Below, piece by piece: positions 1-8,938 of a stretch of 24,356 bases of DNA. The stretch's first letter is position 1, and each line of letters opens with the position of its first letter. A program made the translations under genes and the position numbers. The DNA comes from Pseudidiomarina aestuarii (lineage in GTDB: Bacteria; Pseudomonadota; Gammaproteobacteria; Enterobacterales; Alteromonadaceae): positions 1 through 24,356 of the forward strand of contig PYVG01000020.1 in NCBI GenBank assembly GCA_003030745.1. The letters run 5' to 3'. Below the pieces are notes generated by a model. The model had not been told where the DNA came from, ran no database searches, and saw only the letters and a program-made list of their open reading frames with translations.

Positions 1-58
1 AAGATCGCCTAAAGGAAATTATCTAATTTTAAAAATCGGCGTTTCCTTTTAACTGAGC

Positions 59-607
59 TTAACGCACGCGGTCGCCTTGGCCGCGGCCGAGGACGGTCAT
101 GAAGATGTAGCGGAAGTAGTTGTTGAGAGACATGGAGGCGAGCATGCGGGCGTCGGTTTCGGCAAGTAGGACTGGGGTGGACATGTCGATGTCGTTTACC
201 TGAGCTAAGCCCGTGATGCCTGGTCTTGCGTCGAGCACGCCGCGTGAGCTCCGCTCCGCAATTAATTCTTCTTGGTTGAATAAGCACGGGCGGGGGCCGA
301 CTAGGCTCATCTCACCTTTTAGTACGTTCCAAAGTTGGGGAAGTTCATCTAGTTTTGTACGACGCAGGAAACCGCCGAATGGTGTAATTGAGGATGTGTT
401 AGCGAGGTGACTTGCTACGGATGCTGTATCGAGACTCATCGTCCGAAACTTTACCAATGTAAACGGCTTGCCGTTGCGCCCTACTCGTTCTTGCCGGAAC
501 AGCGGTGAGCCGGTATCAAATAGGCCAATAATATATAGCAGAACTAAGACAGGGAATCCGAAAACTAGACCTAGTAGTGCGAAAGTAAAATCTAAGAGCC
601 TAATCAT
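59..607 (-). CDS. Short monotopic phosphoglycosyl transferase (initiating sugar transferase, PF02397 type)
   Basis: This enzyme should transfer a sugar-1-phosphate from a UDP-sugar to undecaprenyl phosphate at the inner membrane, the first committed step of repeat-unit assembly. The 182-residue length fits the minimal catalytic form (PglC-like) rather than the long WbaP/WcaJ form with extra membrane helices. Visible signs are one N-terminal hydrophobic re-entrant helix (about residues 3-30, with Pro19), the catalytic Asp-Glu pair at D87-E88 in KLDELPQ, the GPRP motif at 104-107 and ARPGITG at 127-133. The gene follows the WbpV-like SDR by 6 bases. In other loci this pairing with a WbpV-like reductase often points to a QuiNAc-type first sugar, but that is inference. 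The 3' end, encoding GRGQGDRVR, is noticeably GC-richer than the rest. The family call is secure; the substrate is unknown. Confidence 0.93.
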   Translation of the reverse strand: MIRLLDFTFALLGLVFGFPVLVLLYIIGLFDTGSPLFRQERVGRNGKPFTLVKFRTMSLDTASVASHLANTSSITPFGGFLRRTKLDELPQLWNVLKGEMSLVGPRPCLFNQEELIAERSSRGVLDARPGITGLAQVNDIDMSTPVLLAETDARMLASMSLNNYFRYIFMTVLGRGQGDRVR

Positions 608-613
608 TCGTGT

Positions 614-1546
614 TTACCCTGACTTATTCAAAGACGCCATCGTCTTTGTAATTGCTACTTCAAACGGAACTGGCGGTTGCCAACCCAGCTTATCGCTTGT
701 GTGTTGAATATCGATTTGTAGCGAGCCAAACAAGCGGTCATATATACCTTCACGCCCAATTATTTTGCATGCAAAACGCAATAACGCAGGCGGAAACTTA
801 AATAACCGAGGTCGCTTACCCAACGCCCCTGTCATTTGTCGCAAGAGCTCGGCAGTAGTCACCTCCTGTCCATCACTAACCAGAAAGGACTGCCCTGCTG
901 CCGCTGGATGACGCGAACAAACAAGAATCACGTCGACTAAATTTTCAATGTAAACCAAGCTCCGAAGCCCCTTGGCGGAACCAAGCGGTAACGGTAAGTT
1001 CTTGGCAGCGAGATTCATGAGGGACCGAAAGTTGGCTTTTACGCCTGGTCCATATACCAAAGGAGGACGAATGATAACTAACTCCATGGGGTAATCGTTA
1101 CAAAGCTCACGAAGTGCTTGCTCAGCTTCAACCTTCGACACTCCATACGGATCAACGGGAGCATATTCAGAGGCCGAGCTAAAGGGCTTTCGATTCGTCG
1201 TCGACTCACCATGCACCTTTACCGAACTCAAGTAAACAAAGCGCCGCACCCCTGCCTCCGCGGCAGCGCGCGCTAAATGAAGAGTTCCTGTTACATTGAC
1301 CTCGCGGTATTTATCTATCGCATCGGGTACTTCATTCATCACATGCGCTCGAGCAGCGCAGTGAATCACGCAATTTACATCACTGAGAGAATCACTTAGG
1401 TCTGGTAACGCTACCAAATCACAAATCACTTCAGATGCACACTCAATCTCCGATGGACGACGGACCAACAACTTCAGCTCCGCATGCGGCACAAGAGAGG
1501 CTACTGCCCTACCAACAAAACCACTAGCACCTGTCAGCAAAATCAT
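614..1546 (-). CDS. NAD(P)-dependent extended SDR, WbpV/WreQ-like nucleotide-sugar 4-reductase or epimerase
   Basis: This is a cytosolic nucleotide-sugar enzyme of the extended short-chain dehydrogenase family, 310 residues long. The Rossmann glycine motif GASGFVG lies at residues 6-12, the YLSSVKVHGE segment at 105-114 supplies the catalytic serine region, and the YxxxK pair is Y134/K138. The closest functional analogues I recognise are WbpV and WreQ, which reduce the 4-keto intermediate made by a WbpM-type dehydratase to UDP-QuiNAc or a related 6-deoxy-HexNAc. No WbpM is in the window; it may lie beyond the left edge. The start overlaps the stop of the upstream GT4 in an ATGA arrangement, indicating translational coupling. 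Generic UDP-glucose 4-epimerase annotation is the alternative. Confidence is high for the family and moderate for the reaction. Confidence 0.85.
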   Translation of the reverse strand: MILLTGASGFVGRAVASLVPHAELKLLVRRPSEIECASEVICDLVALPDLSDSLSDVNCVIHCAARAHVMNEVPDAIDKYREVNVTGTLHLARAAAEAGVRRFVYLSSVKVHGESTTNRKPFSSASEYAPVDPYGVSKVEAEQALRELCNDYPMELVIIRPPLVYGPGVKANFRSLMNLAAKNLPLPLGSAKGLRSLVYIENLVDVILVCSRHPAAAGQSFLVSDGQEVTTAELLRQMTGALGKRPRLFKFPPALLRFACKIIGREGIYDRLFGSLQIDIQHTSDKLGWQPPVPFEVAITKTMASLNKSG

Positions 1547-2706
1547 CGACGTTCTCCGGCAACAATAATGTCATCGACAAGTTGCTTCATGATTTCAGAG
1601 CGCGCATATTTTGAACAAAAGCTGTCACGTGACACGCTAACAAGAGTCAAATCGTCAAGAGCAGCTACAGCACCAGAGACATCTCCCGGTGCAAAAACTG
1701 CTGCATTCTCAACCTCAACACGCAAGAACTCAGCGGCATAGCCTGCAACACCTGCCCAAATTGGCTTTCCAACCGCCGCATATTCGAAAATCTTTGAAGG
1801 AAGAACTTTAGTAAAGGCCTGATAGTCATTCAAATGCAGAAACAAAATGTCTGCTGATAAATAGGCCTCAATCAACTCTTTACGGTTCGTGGGAGGGCGA
1901 AATTCGATATTTGAAATACCTAAACTCGCTTCCTTTAAGGGTTCCAACCGTCCACCATCGCCAATCACAATAAAGTCATGAGTTGCATTCAGCTTCCTTG
2001 CTAAAGCGGGAAGAATAGAGTGCAATCCCTGCCCCTCACCAATATTCCCCGCGTATAGCACACTCGTACGAGATGATGGTGGCACCTCATCAGCAGAGCC
2101 TACTTGTAAAAATTCTTCATCAATCCCGTTACTGAACCAACGATACTCAATGGTTGGAAATCGCTCAGAAAAATAACCTTTAAAGCCAGGAGAGACCAAA
2201 TTTATACGCGTTGCTTTTGAAAAGGTGTTCCACTCAATGAGTTTTAATACCGGCTTAGCGAAAAACGCGACGGGTTTAGGGAGAACGTCACCCATGGTAT
2301 CGACAAAGATATCCCTAATGTCTAAATACAATGGACAATTGAAGCGTTCTGCCATTCGACGACCAAGAAATGCCGTAAATAATCGCGACGAAGTAGCAAC
2401 CACCAGATCATAAGATGAGTCAGGAACTACATTCATCGCGCCACGATAATAGGCGGAAAACGAACGAATTTGATCAGCCATACCGCTTTGATGTTCAGGT
2501 AAATCGACGCGATACACTCGCACATTTCCATCCACTTCAAAGGACTGAGATGCTTGCTTAAATGAAGCATATCGGTTGGGCTGTGTCGTGATCAGATCCA
2601 CTGACACATCGGAGCGCTTCTTTAACTCATTCACTAAGGCTGAACACCGAAATGAGCCAGCGCAAAGATCCGGTTCAAAATAGAACGACAACAAGAGTAT
2701 TTTCAT
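1543..2706 (-). CDS. GT4-family (GT-B) glycosyltransferase
   Basis: This is probably a cytoplasmic-face glycosyltransferase that adds one sugar to the lipid-linked repeat unit. The 387-residue protein has the GT-B layout: an N-terminal acceptor domain starting MKILLLSFYFEPD, and a C-terminal nucleotide-sugar domain opening with LYAGNIGEGQGL (217-228). The donor-binding segment is LPSKIFEYAAVGKPIWAG (302-319), whose acidic residue E308 matches the first Glu of the GT4 EX7E region. No signal peptide is seen. It overlaps both neighbours by 4 bases (ATGA), as expected for a coupled operon. WbuB-like fucosaminyltransferases are the nearest group by general look, but donor and acceptor cannot be read from sequence. 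Confidence 0.9.
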   Translation of the reverse strand: MKILLLSFYFEPDLCAGSFRCSALVNELKKRSDVSVDLITTQPNRYASFKQASQSFEVDGNVRVYRVDLPEHQSGMADQIRSFSAYYRGAMNVVPDSSYDLVVATSSRLFTAFLGRRMAERFNCPLYLDIRDIFVDTMGDVLPKPVAFFAKPVLKLIEWNTFSKATRINLVSPGFKGYFSERFPTIEYRWFSNGIDEEFLQVGSADEVPPSSRTSVLYAGNIGEGQGLHSILPALARKLNATHDFIVIGDGGRLEPLKEASLGISNIEFRPPTNRKELIEAYLSADILFLHLNDYQAFTKVLPSKIFEYAAVGKPIWAGVAGYAAEFLRVEVENAAVFAPGDVSGAVAALDDLTLVSVSRDSFCSKYARSEIMKQLVDDIIVAGERR

Positions 2707-4343
2707 GAATACAACTTCATCAACAGTCTCCTCTTGAAGGTGACTTCAATACATTTATTTGGAACACTAAGACCAAAGCCTGGATGCCACGTTGAATCAA
2801 CAACACTTAGATGCGTGAAACCTTCAAATGACACGCAAAAAGTGTCATTTGACACTTTTATTGTCATTTTGATGTCGTTTGGCGTTATTTCGACAGCGGG
2901 GTGCAAGTAGAAATACGCTTTGCATACATGTTCTGAACTCACCTCATCGTGAATAACTAATGCGTCCTGCTCAAGCGATAGCCGTCGGGTATGTCTTGGC
3001 TTTTCATTTAAATGTCGATAGCCATCATGTACAGCCACAACTTGAGTATCTGAGCAATCAATGACTCGAGTGCGTGATCGGCGAGCGACACGAAAGCCGG
3101 CCCAAATTCCCGCGCTATCTGAATCAGCAACCACAACCGTGTTATGTGCCCGAGTCGATCGCTGGCGATGACGCTCTTCTGTCATTCCGTATTCGGAAAT
3201 ACCTGAATTTACAAACACTCGTTGCGCACCAATCGACAGCTCAAAACTTAACGCTTCAGCGTGGGCATGTCCCGGTTGATAGGAAGGAGCAATAGAGCCA
3301 ACATCCGCAATCAACTTGGCATTTGAAGTCCCTAAAGTACCTTCTAATACTGTAAAGCCACTTTCTTTAAGTAGCGCAGATTGAGAACTATTTTCGACTC
3401 GTGCTCCAAGAAATTTGGCATATGAGAGCAACTCATCAACCGACAAAGCAATTCCAAACGTCGAATCATTAAAGAAGCAAATCTCACCATCTGGATGGCG
3501 CATGGCAGAAAGCCATTTAAATGCCTTCGATAACTTTGTGCGAATATTCTCATTTAACTTAAGGTCAAGCACTTCGGAGCACTGATGTAAATGAAGCAAA
3601 TCCATCAAGTCAGTCATGAGAATGCAGTGATACATAGGTGAGCGTTCATAGTGCCCGCCGTCAGCAAGAAACTGCTTGTCCAACTCTTGTTGAAGTTGCT
3701 TCAAAGCCTGCTTCAGCCATTTCTTTGCTTCATCAGTATCAAAATAGCCCCCTGCAAAAACGAGAGCTTTGATATTGGCAAATAAGTGGTTCGCCTGAAT
3801 GTGGTATTCAATTTGTCGGGACAACGCTCGAACCTGTTGGTACAAGCTTGAGTGAATAGCAGCGAGCTGGGAATTATCAATCACACCGGAGTTGCGAGAA
3901 CACCATTTAATCCAATTCACAATTCTCAGCGATAATGGATAAGGTTCCCAACCGTTCCCCTGCATTTCGGGATTCTCGGCTATCCATCGCAACATCAATG
4001 CGCAATGTTCCTTTACTCGTTCCGGAGAGCCTACCGCATTTAAGTCATCAAAATAATGCAGATTATACAGCCAGAGCTTTTCAGCATTCTTGCTATTCCA
4101 ATCCGCAACATCACTAATTTCACATTCTTTGTTCAAGAACTGAAATTTTGAAGGAGCAAAATAAGATTGCTTTACAAAAAATGGCGCCTGCCAACCACGT
4201 TGCCACGACGCCACTTTCGGAATAATCGGATGAGCTAATTTAGGGCGTGGACGTAAGCGATACCAAACTTGATAAACGATTTGAATCAATCGAAGGTGGC
4301 GAACAGTCGCTATGAGCAGCCATAACTTTCTCATCATTAGCAT
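2703..4343 (-). CDS. Heparinase II/III-like polysaccharide lyase-family protein
   Basis: This belongs to the heparinase II/III-like family (PF07940), which includes uronate-polysaccharide lyases. The reading frame is open from 4367, but the ATG at 4343 shares its A with the upstream stop (TAATG), so I prefer it; ATGs at 4337 and 4334 are also possible. Numbered from the 4367 frame, an alpha-helical toroid spans about 90-290 with N193-H194 and Y246-H247 in the usual catalytic positions. A beta-rich C-terminal domain carries GHAHAEALSF (366-375) and RQRSTRAHNTVVV (401-413). Many relatives have Asp where this has Glu371. The N-terminus is helical and basic, with no clear cleavable signal, which is odd for an enzyme expected to meet polymer in the periplasm. 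It lies directly after wecC and near the two-domain oxidoreductase, partners with which it recurs in capsule loci. A role in trimming or modifying the acidic polymer is inference. Confidence 0.88.
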   Translation of the reverse strand: MLMMRKLWLLIATVRHLRLIQIVYQVWYRLRPRPKLAHPIIPKVASWQRGWQAPFFVKQSYFAPSKFQFLNKECEISDVADWNSKNAEKLWLYNLHYFDDLNAVGSPERVKEHCALMLRWIAENPEMQGNGWEPYPLSLRIVNWIKWCSRNSGVIDNSQLAAIHSSLYQQVRALSRQIEYHIQANHLFANIKALVFAGGYFDTDEAKKWLKQALKQLQQELDKQFLADGGHYERSPMYHCILMTDLMDLLHLHQCSEVLDLKLNENIRTKLSKAFKWLSAMRHPDGEICFFNDSTFGIALSVDELLSYAKFLGARVENSSQSALLKESGFTVLEGTLGTSNAKLIADVGSIAPSYQPGHAHAEALSFELSIGAQRVFVNSGISEYGMTEERHRQRSTRAHNTVVVADSDSAGIWAGFRVARRSRTRVIDCSDTQVVAVHDGYRHLNEKPRHTRRLSLEQDALVIHDEVSSEHVCKAYFYLHPAVEITPNDIKMTIKVSNDTFCVSFEGFTHLSVVDSTWHPGFGLSVPNKCIEVTFKRRLLMKLYS

Positions 4344-5548
4344 TATTGATTTTGCAACACACCACAAAAGTCTAGAACCTGTCCATTGACAGTCAGATTC
4401 TTAAATTCGCGATGAGACACCAAGTACGCAATGATATCCGCTGATTCTGCCGCTTCATTGAAGTCGGTTAGTGCAATACTAGAGTGTTCTTCCAAATTCG
4501 GCTCTACCGCCAATATGTACACACCCTTTTGCTGGAGCTCATGAAATACCTCGAGTGCAGGCGATTCACGCAAATCATCAATATTTGGTTTGAACGCTAA
4601 GCCCATGCAAGCCACCCTCGGCTGTCGTCCGTGTTCGCTTTCAAATTTCTCTACGGCCTCGATGATTTTTGAAGTCACCCAAACTGTTTTGTGATCATTA
4701 ATTTCGCGAGCCGCACGGATAATACGGGCATCGTCACCACCGGCATGGACAATAAACCAAGGATCAACGGCAATACAATGGCCACCTACACCCGTACCAG
4801 GCTGCAAAATATTCACGCGCGGATGACGATTCGCGAGTCGAATCAGCTCCCACACATCAATATTAAACTTGTCACAAAGAATGGAGAGTTCATTCGCAAA
4901 TGCGATATTCACATCACGGAAACTATTTTCAGTGAGCTTCGCCATTTCAGCGGTGCGTGCATCTGTCACCAATACTTCACCGGTTACAAAGGTGCGATAA
5001 AATGCTGCAACTTTTTCACCTGCCTCGGGAGTTAAGCCGCCAACAATGCGGTCGTTTTCGACCAACTCACGCATAATTTGACCCGGCAATACACGCTCAG
5101 GACAATGAGCAATATGGAGTGTGGAGATATCCACACCTTGCTCGGCTAGCACGGCGGCAACTCGTTCAGTAGTACCCACTGGAGATGTTGATTCTAAAAT
5201 CACCATATCACCTGCTTTCACTGCAGAGCTTATGCTACGCGTAGCGGCTTCTACATAATCAATATTAGGGACATAACCATCATGAAATGGCGTTGGAACG
5301 GCGAGTACAAAGATATCAGCAGGCTCAGGCTTGAGTGATGCAGTCAGTTTCTTCGAATTGACAGCCGACCGCACAAAGGTATCAAGCTCTGGCTCAACAA
5401 TATGAATATCGCCTTGATTAATGGTATCCACTACTGATTGACTGACATCAACACCCTGTACGTTGTAACCTCGATTGGCTAGCAATGCTGAGGTTGGTAG
5501 GCCAATATATCCGAGCCCCAAAACACAAACCTTCAAATCTGTTCTCAT
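4343..5548 (-). CDS. wecC: UDP-N-acetyl-D-mannosamine dehydrogenase (WecC type)
   Basis: This cytosolic enzyme should oxidise UDP-ManNAc twice with NAD+ to UDP-ManNAcA. The 401-residue protein follows E. coli WecC closely from memory: VLGLGYIGLPT at 9-19 (NAD site), VPTPF at 84-88, ESTSPVG at 119-125, CPERVLPGQ at 149-157, LTENSFRDVNIAFANE at 205-220, and GVGGHCIAVDPW at 253-264 with catalytic Cys258. FKPNIDDLRESPA in the C-terminal half is the usual UDP-binding segment. It differs clearly from the WbpA-type enzyme encoded at 14717-16021, so the locus has two separate UDP-HexNAc 6-dehydrogenases. No WecB 2-epimerase is in the window, so UDP-ManNAc must come from elsewhere. It ends in TAATG overlap with the heparinase-like gene. 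Confidence 0.93.
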   Translation of the reverse strand: MRTDLKVCVLGLGYIGLPTSALLANRGYNVQGVDVSQSVVDTINQGDIHIVEPELDTFVRSAVNSKKLTASLKPEPADIFVLAVPTPFHDGYVPNIDYVEAATRSISSAVKAGDMVILESTSPVGTTERVAAVLAEQGVDISTLHIAHCPERVLPGQIMRELVENDRIVGGLTPEAGEKVAAFYRTFVTGEVLVTDARTAEMAKLTENSFRDVNIAFANELSILCDKFNIDVWELIRLANRHPRVNILQPGTGVGGHCIAVDPWFIVHAGGDDARIIRAAREINDHKTVWVTSKIIEAVEKFESEHGRQPRVACMGLAFKPNIDDLRESPALEVFHELQQKGVYILAVEPNLEEHSSIALTDFNEAAESADIIAYLVSHREFKNLTVNGQVLDFCGVLQNQ

Positions 5549-5572
5549 ACTTCTTTATGTCCTTGACTAAGA

Positions 5573-7708
5573 CTAGCGCTGCTTTCGAAGCTGTTCTGCA
5601 GCTTCAATCGTGACTCGTGCCACTTCAAAAATTTCGCTAATCGGAATCGGAGCTTCAGAACCGTTCTCGATAGCTCCTAAAAACGCGGCAACACAGTGGC
5701 GTTGCCCTTTATCCTGTTTCCAAAGATTCATTTTACTGAACCCCGGCCATCCAAAGCCTTTGAGCTTTCTAAAATTATCAAGCTGAAGTACACGTCCTGC
5801 TGTGAAAACTTCAACACGCTCTTTCGGGAAGCGTGATGAACCATTGGCAAAATAGTGAATCGTGCCAAATGAACCATCTGCAAAACCTAGTGTTATCGAA
5901 GCTTTATCTTCGGTGATATCTAAACCGGGATAGTCTCCCATTCGACGGGCTTGAATTGAAACAATTTCGTGTCCCACCAAAAACCGCATCAAGTCGACAA
6001 AATGACAGGCTTCTCCAATGATTCGCCCACCACCTGCTTCACTATCTTGCGTCCAATGGTCACTCGGAATAGCTCCCGCGTTCATTGTCATGATGAAAGA
6101 TTTAGGTTCATTCACTGAATTGAGCAGTGACTTCATTTTTTGAATTTGCGGTGCAAAACGTCGATTAAAGCCGACCATAATCAATGGCTTTTTCTCTAAG
6201 TCGGAATAGGTCTCTTGAAGTTGCTCTAACTGATCTTGTGAGACGGCTAATGGCTTCTCAACAAAAACATGCTTGTTGGCTTTGATGCCCTTTTCAACAA
6301 AGCCTGCATGAGTATCATGGTGTGTCACGATAGCAATGGTGTTGCTCACCTGATCACTAATCATTTGTTCAGTGTTAGTGGTAGCCTCTGCAAAACCGAG
6401 CTTATTCCCATGAATAACGCCGTTCACACCACCTGATGTCGAAATACTGTGTAATTGTGCACCGTTTTGCTTAAATGCTGGAATGAGCATCCGTGAAGCA
6501 TAATTCCCTGCGCCGATGAAACTTACTACAGGCTTTTGCGCATCAAATGGTATTGGTTCCTCAATTAAGGAAACCGTATCAATATGACGTTCTTCAACAG
6601 GGCTTGTATACTGCAACAAAATACCGAGTGCAGTCTTATCAGTAGTCAGCACCTCGTACGCGCGCGGTGCCTCTTCAAAAGGAATGCGATGCGTAATCAA
6701 TGGTTTTACGTCCAACTGACCTGATGCCATCATATCTAGCACTGCTTCAAAGTTACGCTGCTCAGTCCAACGCACGAAGCCAATTGGATAATCTTGTCCT
6801 TCATCTTCATATTTGGGATCGTAGCGACCTGGTCCATAAGAGCACGATACTTGGAAACTCAGTTCCTTCTCGTAAAAATCGGCACGGTTCAGCTCTAAAC
6901 CAGTAACACCGACTAAAACAATACGCCCCCGCTTACGGCTCATGCGAGCAGCTTGAGTAACGGGGTCATTGGATTTTGTAGACGCAGTAATAATGACACC
7001 ATCAACACCACGTCCACGACTGAACGCTATACCGGCTTCAATCGGATCTTTACCTTTACTTAAGTCGCAAATTTCAGCGCCAAATTGGCGTGCTAATTCA
7101 AGTTTAGAGCTATCAAAATCAACAGCGAGAACACGACAACCATTGGCTCGCAATAACTGGACAGTCAATAAGCCAATTAGGCCAACACCAACAACGACAA
7201 TAGTTTCTCCCATTGTCGGTTGAATAAGACGGATGCCTTGCAAACCGATACTTGCTACAACAGTAAAAACAGCCTCTTCATCGCTAACGTTGTCCGGAAT
7301 CTTTGCACATAGGTTTTGCGGAACACGCACCACATCCGCGTGAGGCCCATTGGACGCAACGCGATCGCCGACATTAAAACCGACTACTTTCGAACCGACT
7401 TGCGTAACAACACCGACGTTGCAGTACCCAAGAGGGAGAGGCTGACCGAGTTTAGCTCTAACCGCATCTAAAGTTGTAAAAATCCCGTCTGTCTTTGCTT
7501 TTTCAAGTACCTGCTTGACTTTTTCTGGCTGTTTTCTTGCTTTGTCAATGAGTGATGCTTTACCAAACTCTACAAGCATACGTTCTGTTCCCGAAGAGAG
7601 GAGACTTAAAGACGTATCCGCTAAAACGAAGGAACGAGTGTTAGAAGTAGTAGGTGCAGAAAGTATCACCGACTCCCCTTTATTTAAATCTTGAAATAAC
7701 TGTTGCAC
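5573..7708 (-). CDS. Two-domain oxidoreductase: MDR (alcohol dehydrogenase-like) fused to Gfo/Idh/MocA domain
   Basis: This 711-residue protein joins two NAD(P)-binding modules. Residues about 1-370 are a medium-chain dehydrogenase-like domain with GVGLIG at 174-179 and an acidic VDFD at 196-199, suggesting NAD preference. It also has the extra helical segment at about 45-90 seen in this bi-domain family, and I see no clear zinc-ligand set. Residues about 393-711 form a Gfo/Idh/MocA domain with GAGNYA at 399-404 and the catalytic-region EKP at 484-486. The family recurs in polysaccharide loci beside heparinase-like proteins, but its reaction is not established to my knowledge; oxidation or reduction of a sugar on a nucleotide carrier is inference. 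Translation starts at GTG: a good AGAGG lies 6 bases upstream, while the ATG one base-shift earlier is out of frame. Confidence 0.9.
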   Translation of the reverse strand: MQQLFQDLNKGESVILSAPTTSNTRSFVLADTSLSLLSSGTERMLVEFGKASLIDKARKQPEKVKQVLEKAKTDGIFTTLDAVRAKLGQPLPLGYCNVGVVTQVGSKVVGFNVGDRVASNGPHADVVRVPQNLCAKIPDNVSDEEAVFTVVASIGLQGIRLIQPTMGETIVVVGVGLIGLLTVQLLRANGCRVLAVDFDSSKLELARQFGAEICDLSKGKDPIEAGIAFSRGRGVDGVIITASTKSNDPVTQAARMSRKRGRIVLVGVTGLELNRADFYEKELSFQVSCSYGPGRYDPKYEDEGQDYPIGFVRWTEQRNFEAVLDMMASGQLDVKPLITHRIPFEEAPRAYEVLTTDKTALGILLQYTSPVEERHIDTVSLIEEPIPFDAQKPVVSFIGAGNYASRMLIPAFKQNGAQLHSISTSGGVNGVIHGNKLGFAEATTNTEQMISDQVSNTIAIVTHHDTHAGFVEKGIKANKHVFVEKPLAVSQDQLEQLQETYSDLEKKPLIMVGFNRRFAPQIQKMKSLLNSVNEPKSFIMTMNAGAIPSDHWTQDSEAGGGRIIGEACHFVDLMRFLVGHEIVSIQARRMGDYPGLDITEDKASITLGFADGSFGTIHYFANGSSRFPKERVEVFTAGRVLQLDNFRKLKGFGWPGFSKMNLWKQDKGQRHCVAAFLGAIENGSEAPIPISEIFEVARVTIEAAEQLRKQR

Positions 7709-7714
7709 ATTAGA

Positions 7715-7719
7715 CCTCT
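7715..7719 (-). promoter_or_regulatory. Ribosome binding site fixing a GTG start
   Basis: AGAGG on the minus strand lies 6 bases before the GTG at 7708. It supports GTG as the start of the two-domain oxidoreductase. An overlapping ATG (7710-7708, within ATGTG) is in another frame. Confidence 0.7.
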
Positions 7720-7724
7720 TTTAT

Positions 7725-8933
7725 TTAACGAATGACTAGTTTTTCGTAAATACGACTAACTTTTCTTGCGTTAACAGTCGGATCATTAAATTTGCGAGAC
7801 ATGGATGCAACTGCTAATCCCATTTCACCAACTAATTCCTTATTACATATAAAGTTATTCATTGCAGTTGCAATTTCAGTAGGATGATTATGGGGAATAG
7901 CAATTCCAGTAACTCCATCCATAAATGTATCGGGATAGGTTTTTCTTATACACGCAATACTTGGGACACCGAAGAAACCAGCTTCAAAAATCGGTCTCCC
8001 CGGAGCGTCAAGAGATGAAGGGAACATAATTACATCTACTTCTTTATAAAAATCAGCTATCTCATCAATATGTCCCTTAAACTCGACTACTGTCTCTAGT
8101 CGGTTATTAGTTACGAAGTCATTGACAGCAACCAAGCAATCTTGATTAATACCTGTAAAACCTAATAATAGCTTTTTAAAGTATCCGAGTTCCCGGAGAC
8201 TCCCACCTGCCACTATTAATTTAAAATTCTTAGAATCATTTTTGAGCATTAAGCATGCTTGTACCAACTCAAAAATCCCTTTCGACTTTATGATATTTCC
8301 AACGAACCCAAATATTAACGGTTTATCATTAGACCTACGCTTAATAAGACGTTCCTCAACATCATTCATCGAGTAATCAACCGTGAAGCTATTATTGATT
8401 ACTTCGACCTGACATACATTGGGAACAGTAGCAGCAACATTTGAATCAATCGCTATTATTTTATCTATGTAACGTTGAATTAAATAGCGAAGTACTTTTA
8501 TTCTTAAAGACCTACACTCCACCACGAGAATGGACCTAGCATGAAGCACTACTGGGACCTTAAATATCATTTTAGCCAAAATAGCTAACGGTATGTCACT
8601 TACTTCATTGACATGGATTAAGTCTACATCTTCGAATTTATTACGCGCCTTAATCAGTGCATGTAAAGAGAATGGCAAGTTAAACAACTCTCGAAATAAA
8701 ATTAGCCAACGCCAACCTTTATAAAATCCGTATCTCGAAAAATAAAACCTACTTAAACCTCTTGATACAACAATATTATCTGACAAGTCACAAAAGTATC
8801 TTCTTATATTACCTTTAGAGAACACAAAATATGGTTCAACTTCAAAATGAGTAACCAAACTCGAAACTAACTCATGTAAGCTTCGAGTTGCTCCGCCAAA
8901 AGTACCAACACAGGATATAAATAAAACTTTCAA
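7725..8933 (-). CDS. GT4-family (GT-B) glycosyltransferase, TTG start
   Basis: This is a second GT-B glycosyltransferase of the GT4 type, 402 residues, expected at the cytoplasmic face of the inner membrane during repeat-unit assembly. The N-terminal domain has SCVGTFGGATRSL (7-19), a typical acceptor-side glycine loop. The C-terminal domain starts at FGFVGNIIKSKGI (208-220) and carries the donor-site segment PSSLDAPGRPIFEAGFFGVP (305-324), with E317 in the EX7E position. The start is TTG at 8933, supported by GGAG 5 bases upstream. The gene is AT-rich like wzx, wzy and the acetyltransferase next to it, so it belongs to the probably exchanged core. Donor and linkage cannot be read from sequence. 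Confidence 0.9.
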   Translation of the reverse strand: MKVLFISCVGTFGGATRSLHELVSSLVTHFEVEPYFVFSKGNIRRYFCDLSDNIVVSRGLSRFYFSRYGFYKGWRWLILFRELFNLPFSLHALIKARNKFEDVDLIHVNEVSDIPLAILAKMIFKVPVVLHARSILVVECRSLRIKVLRYLIQRYIDKIIAIDSNVAATVPNVCQVEVINNSFTVDYSMNDVEERLIKRRSNDKPLIFGFVGNIIKSKGIFELVQACLMLKNDSKNFKLIVAGGSLRELGYFKKLLLGFTGINQDCLVAVNDFVTNNRLETVVEFKGHIDEIADFYKEVDVIMFPSSLDAPGRPIFEAGFFGVPSIACIRKTYPDTFMDGVTGIAIPHNHPTEIATAMNNFICNKELVGEMGLAVASMSRKFNDPTVNARKVSRIYEKLVIR

Positions 8934-8938
8934 ATTAA

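Noticed and set aside
1..58. Inverted AAAGGAAA / TTTCCTTT words after the phosphoglycosyltransferase gene as a terminator
   Set aside because: The arms are short, AT-rich and over 20 bases apart with no T run in the right place; nothing else is supported in these 58 bases.
4344..4367. Longer N-terminus of the heparinase-like protein starting at 4367
   Set aside because: It would overlap wecC by 25 bases and adds eight residues with no family support, while an ATG at 4343 forms a typical TAATG junction.
5233..5244. Perfect 12-base palindrome GCTACGCGTAGC
   Set aside because: It lies inside the wecC coding sequence with no partner nearby; one such palindrome in 24 kb can be chance.
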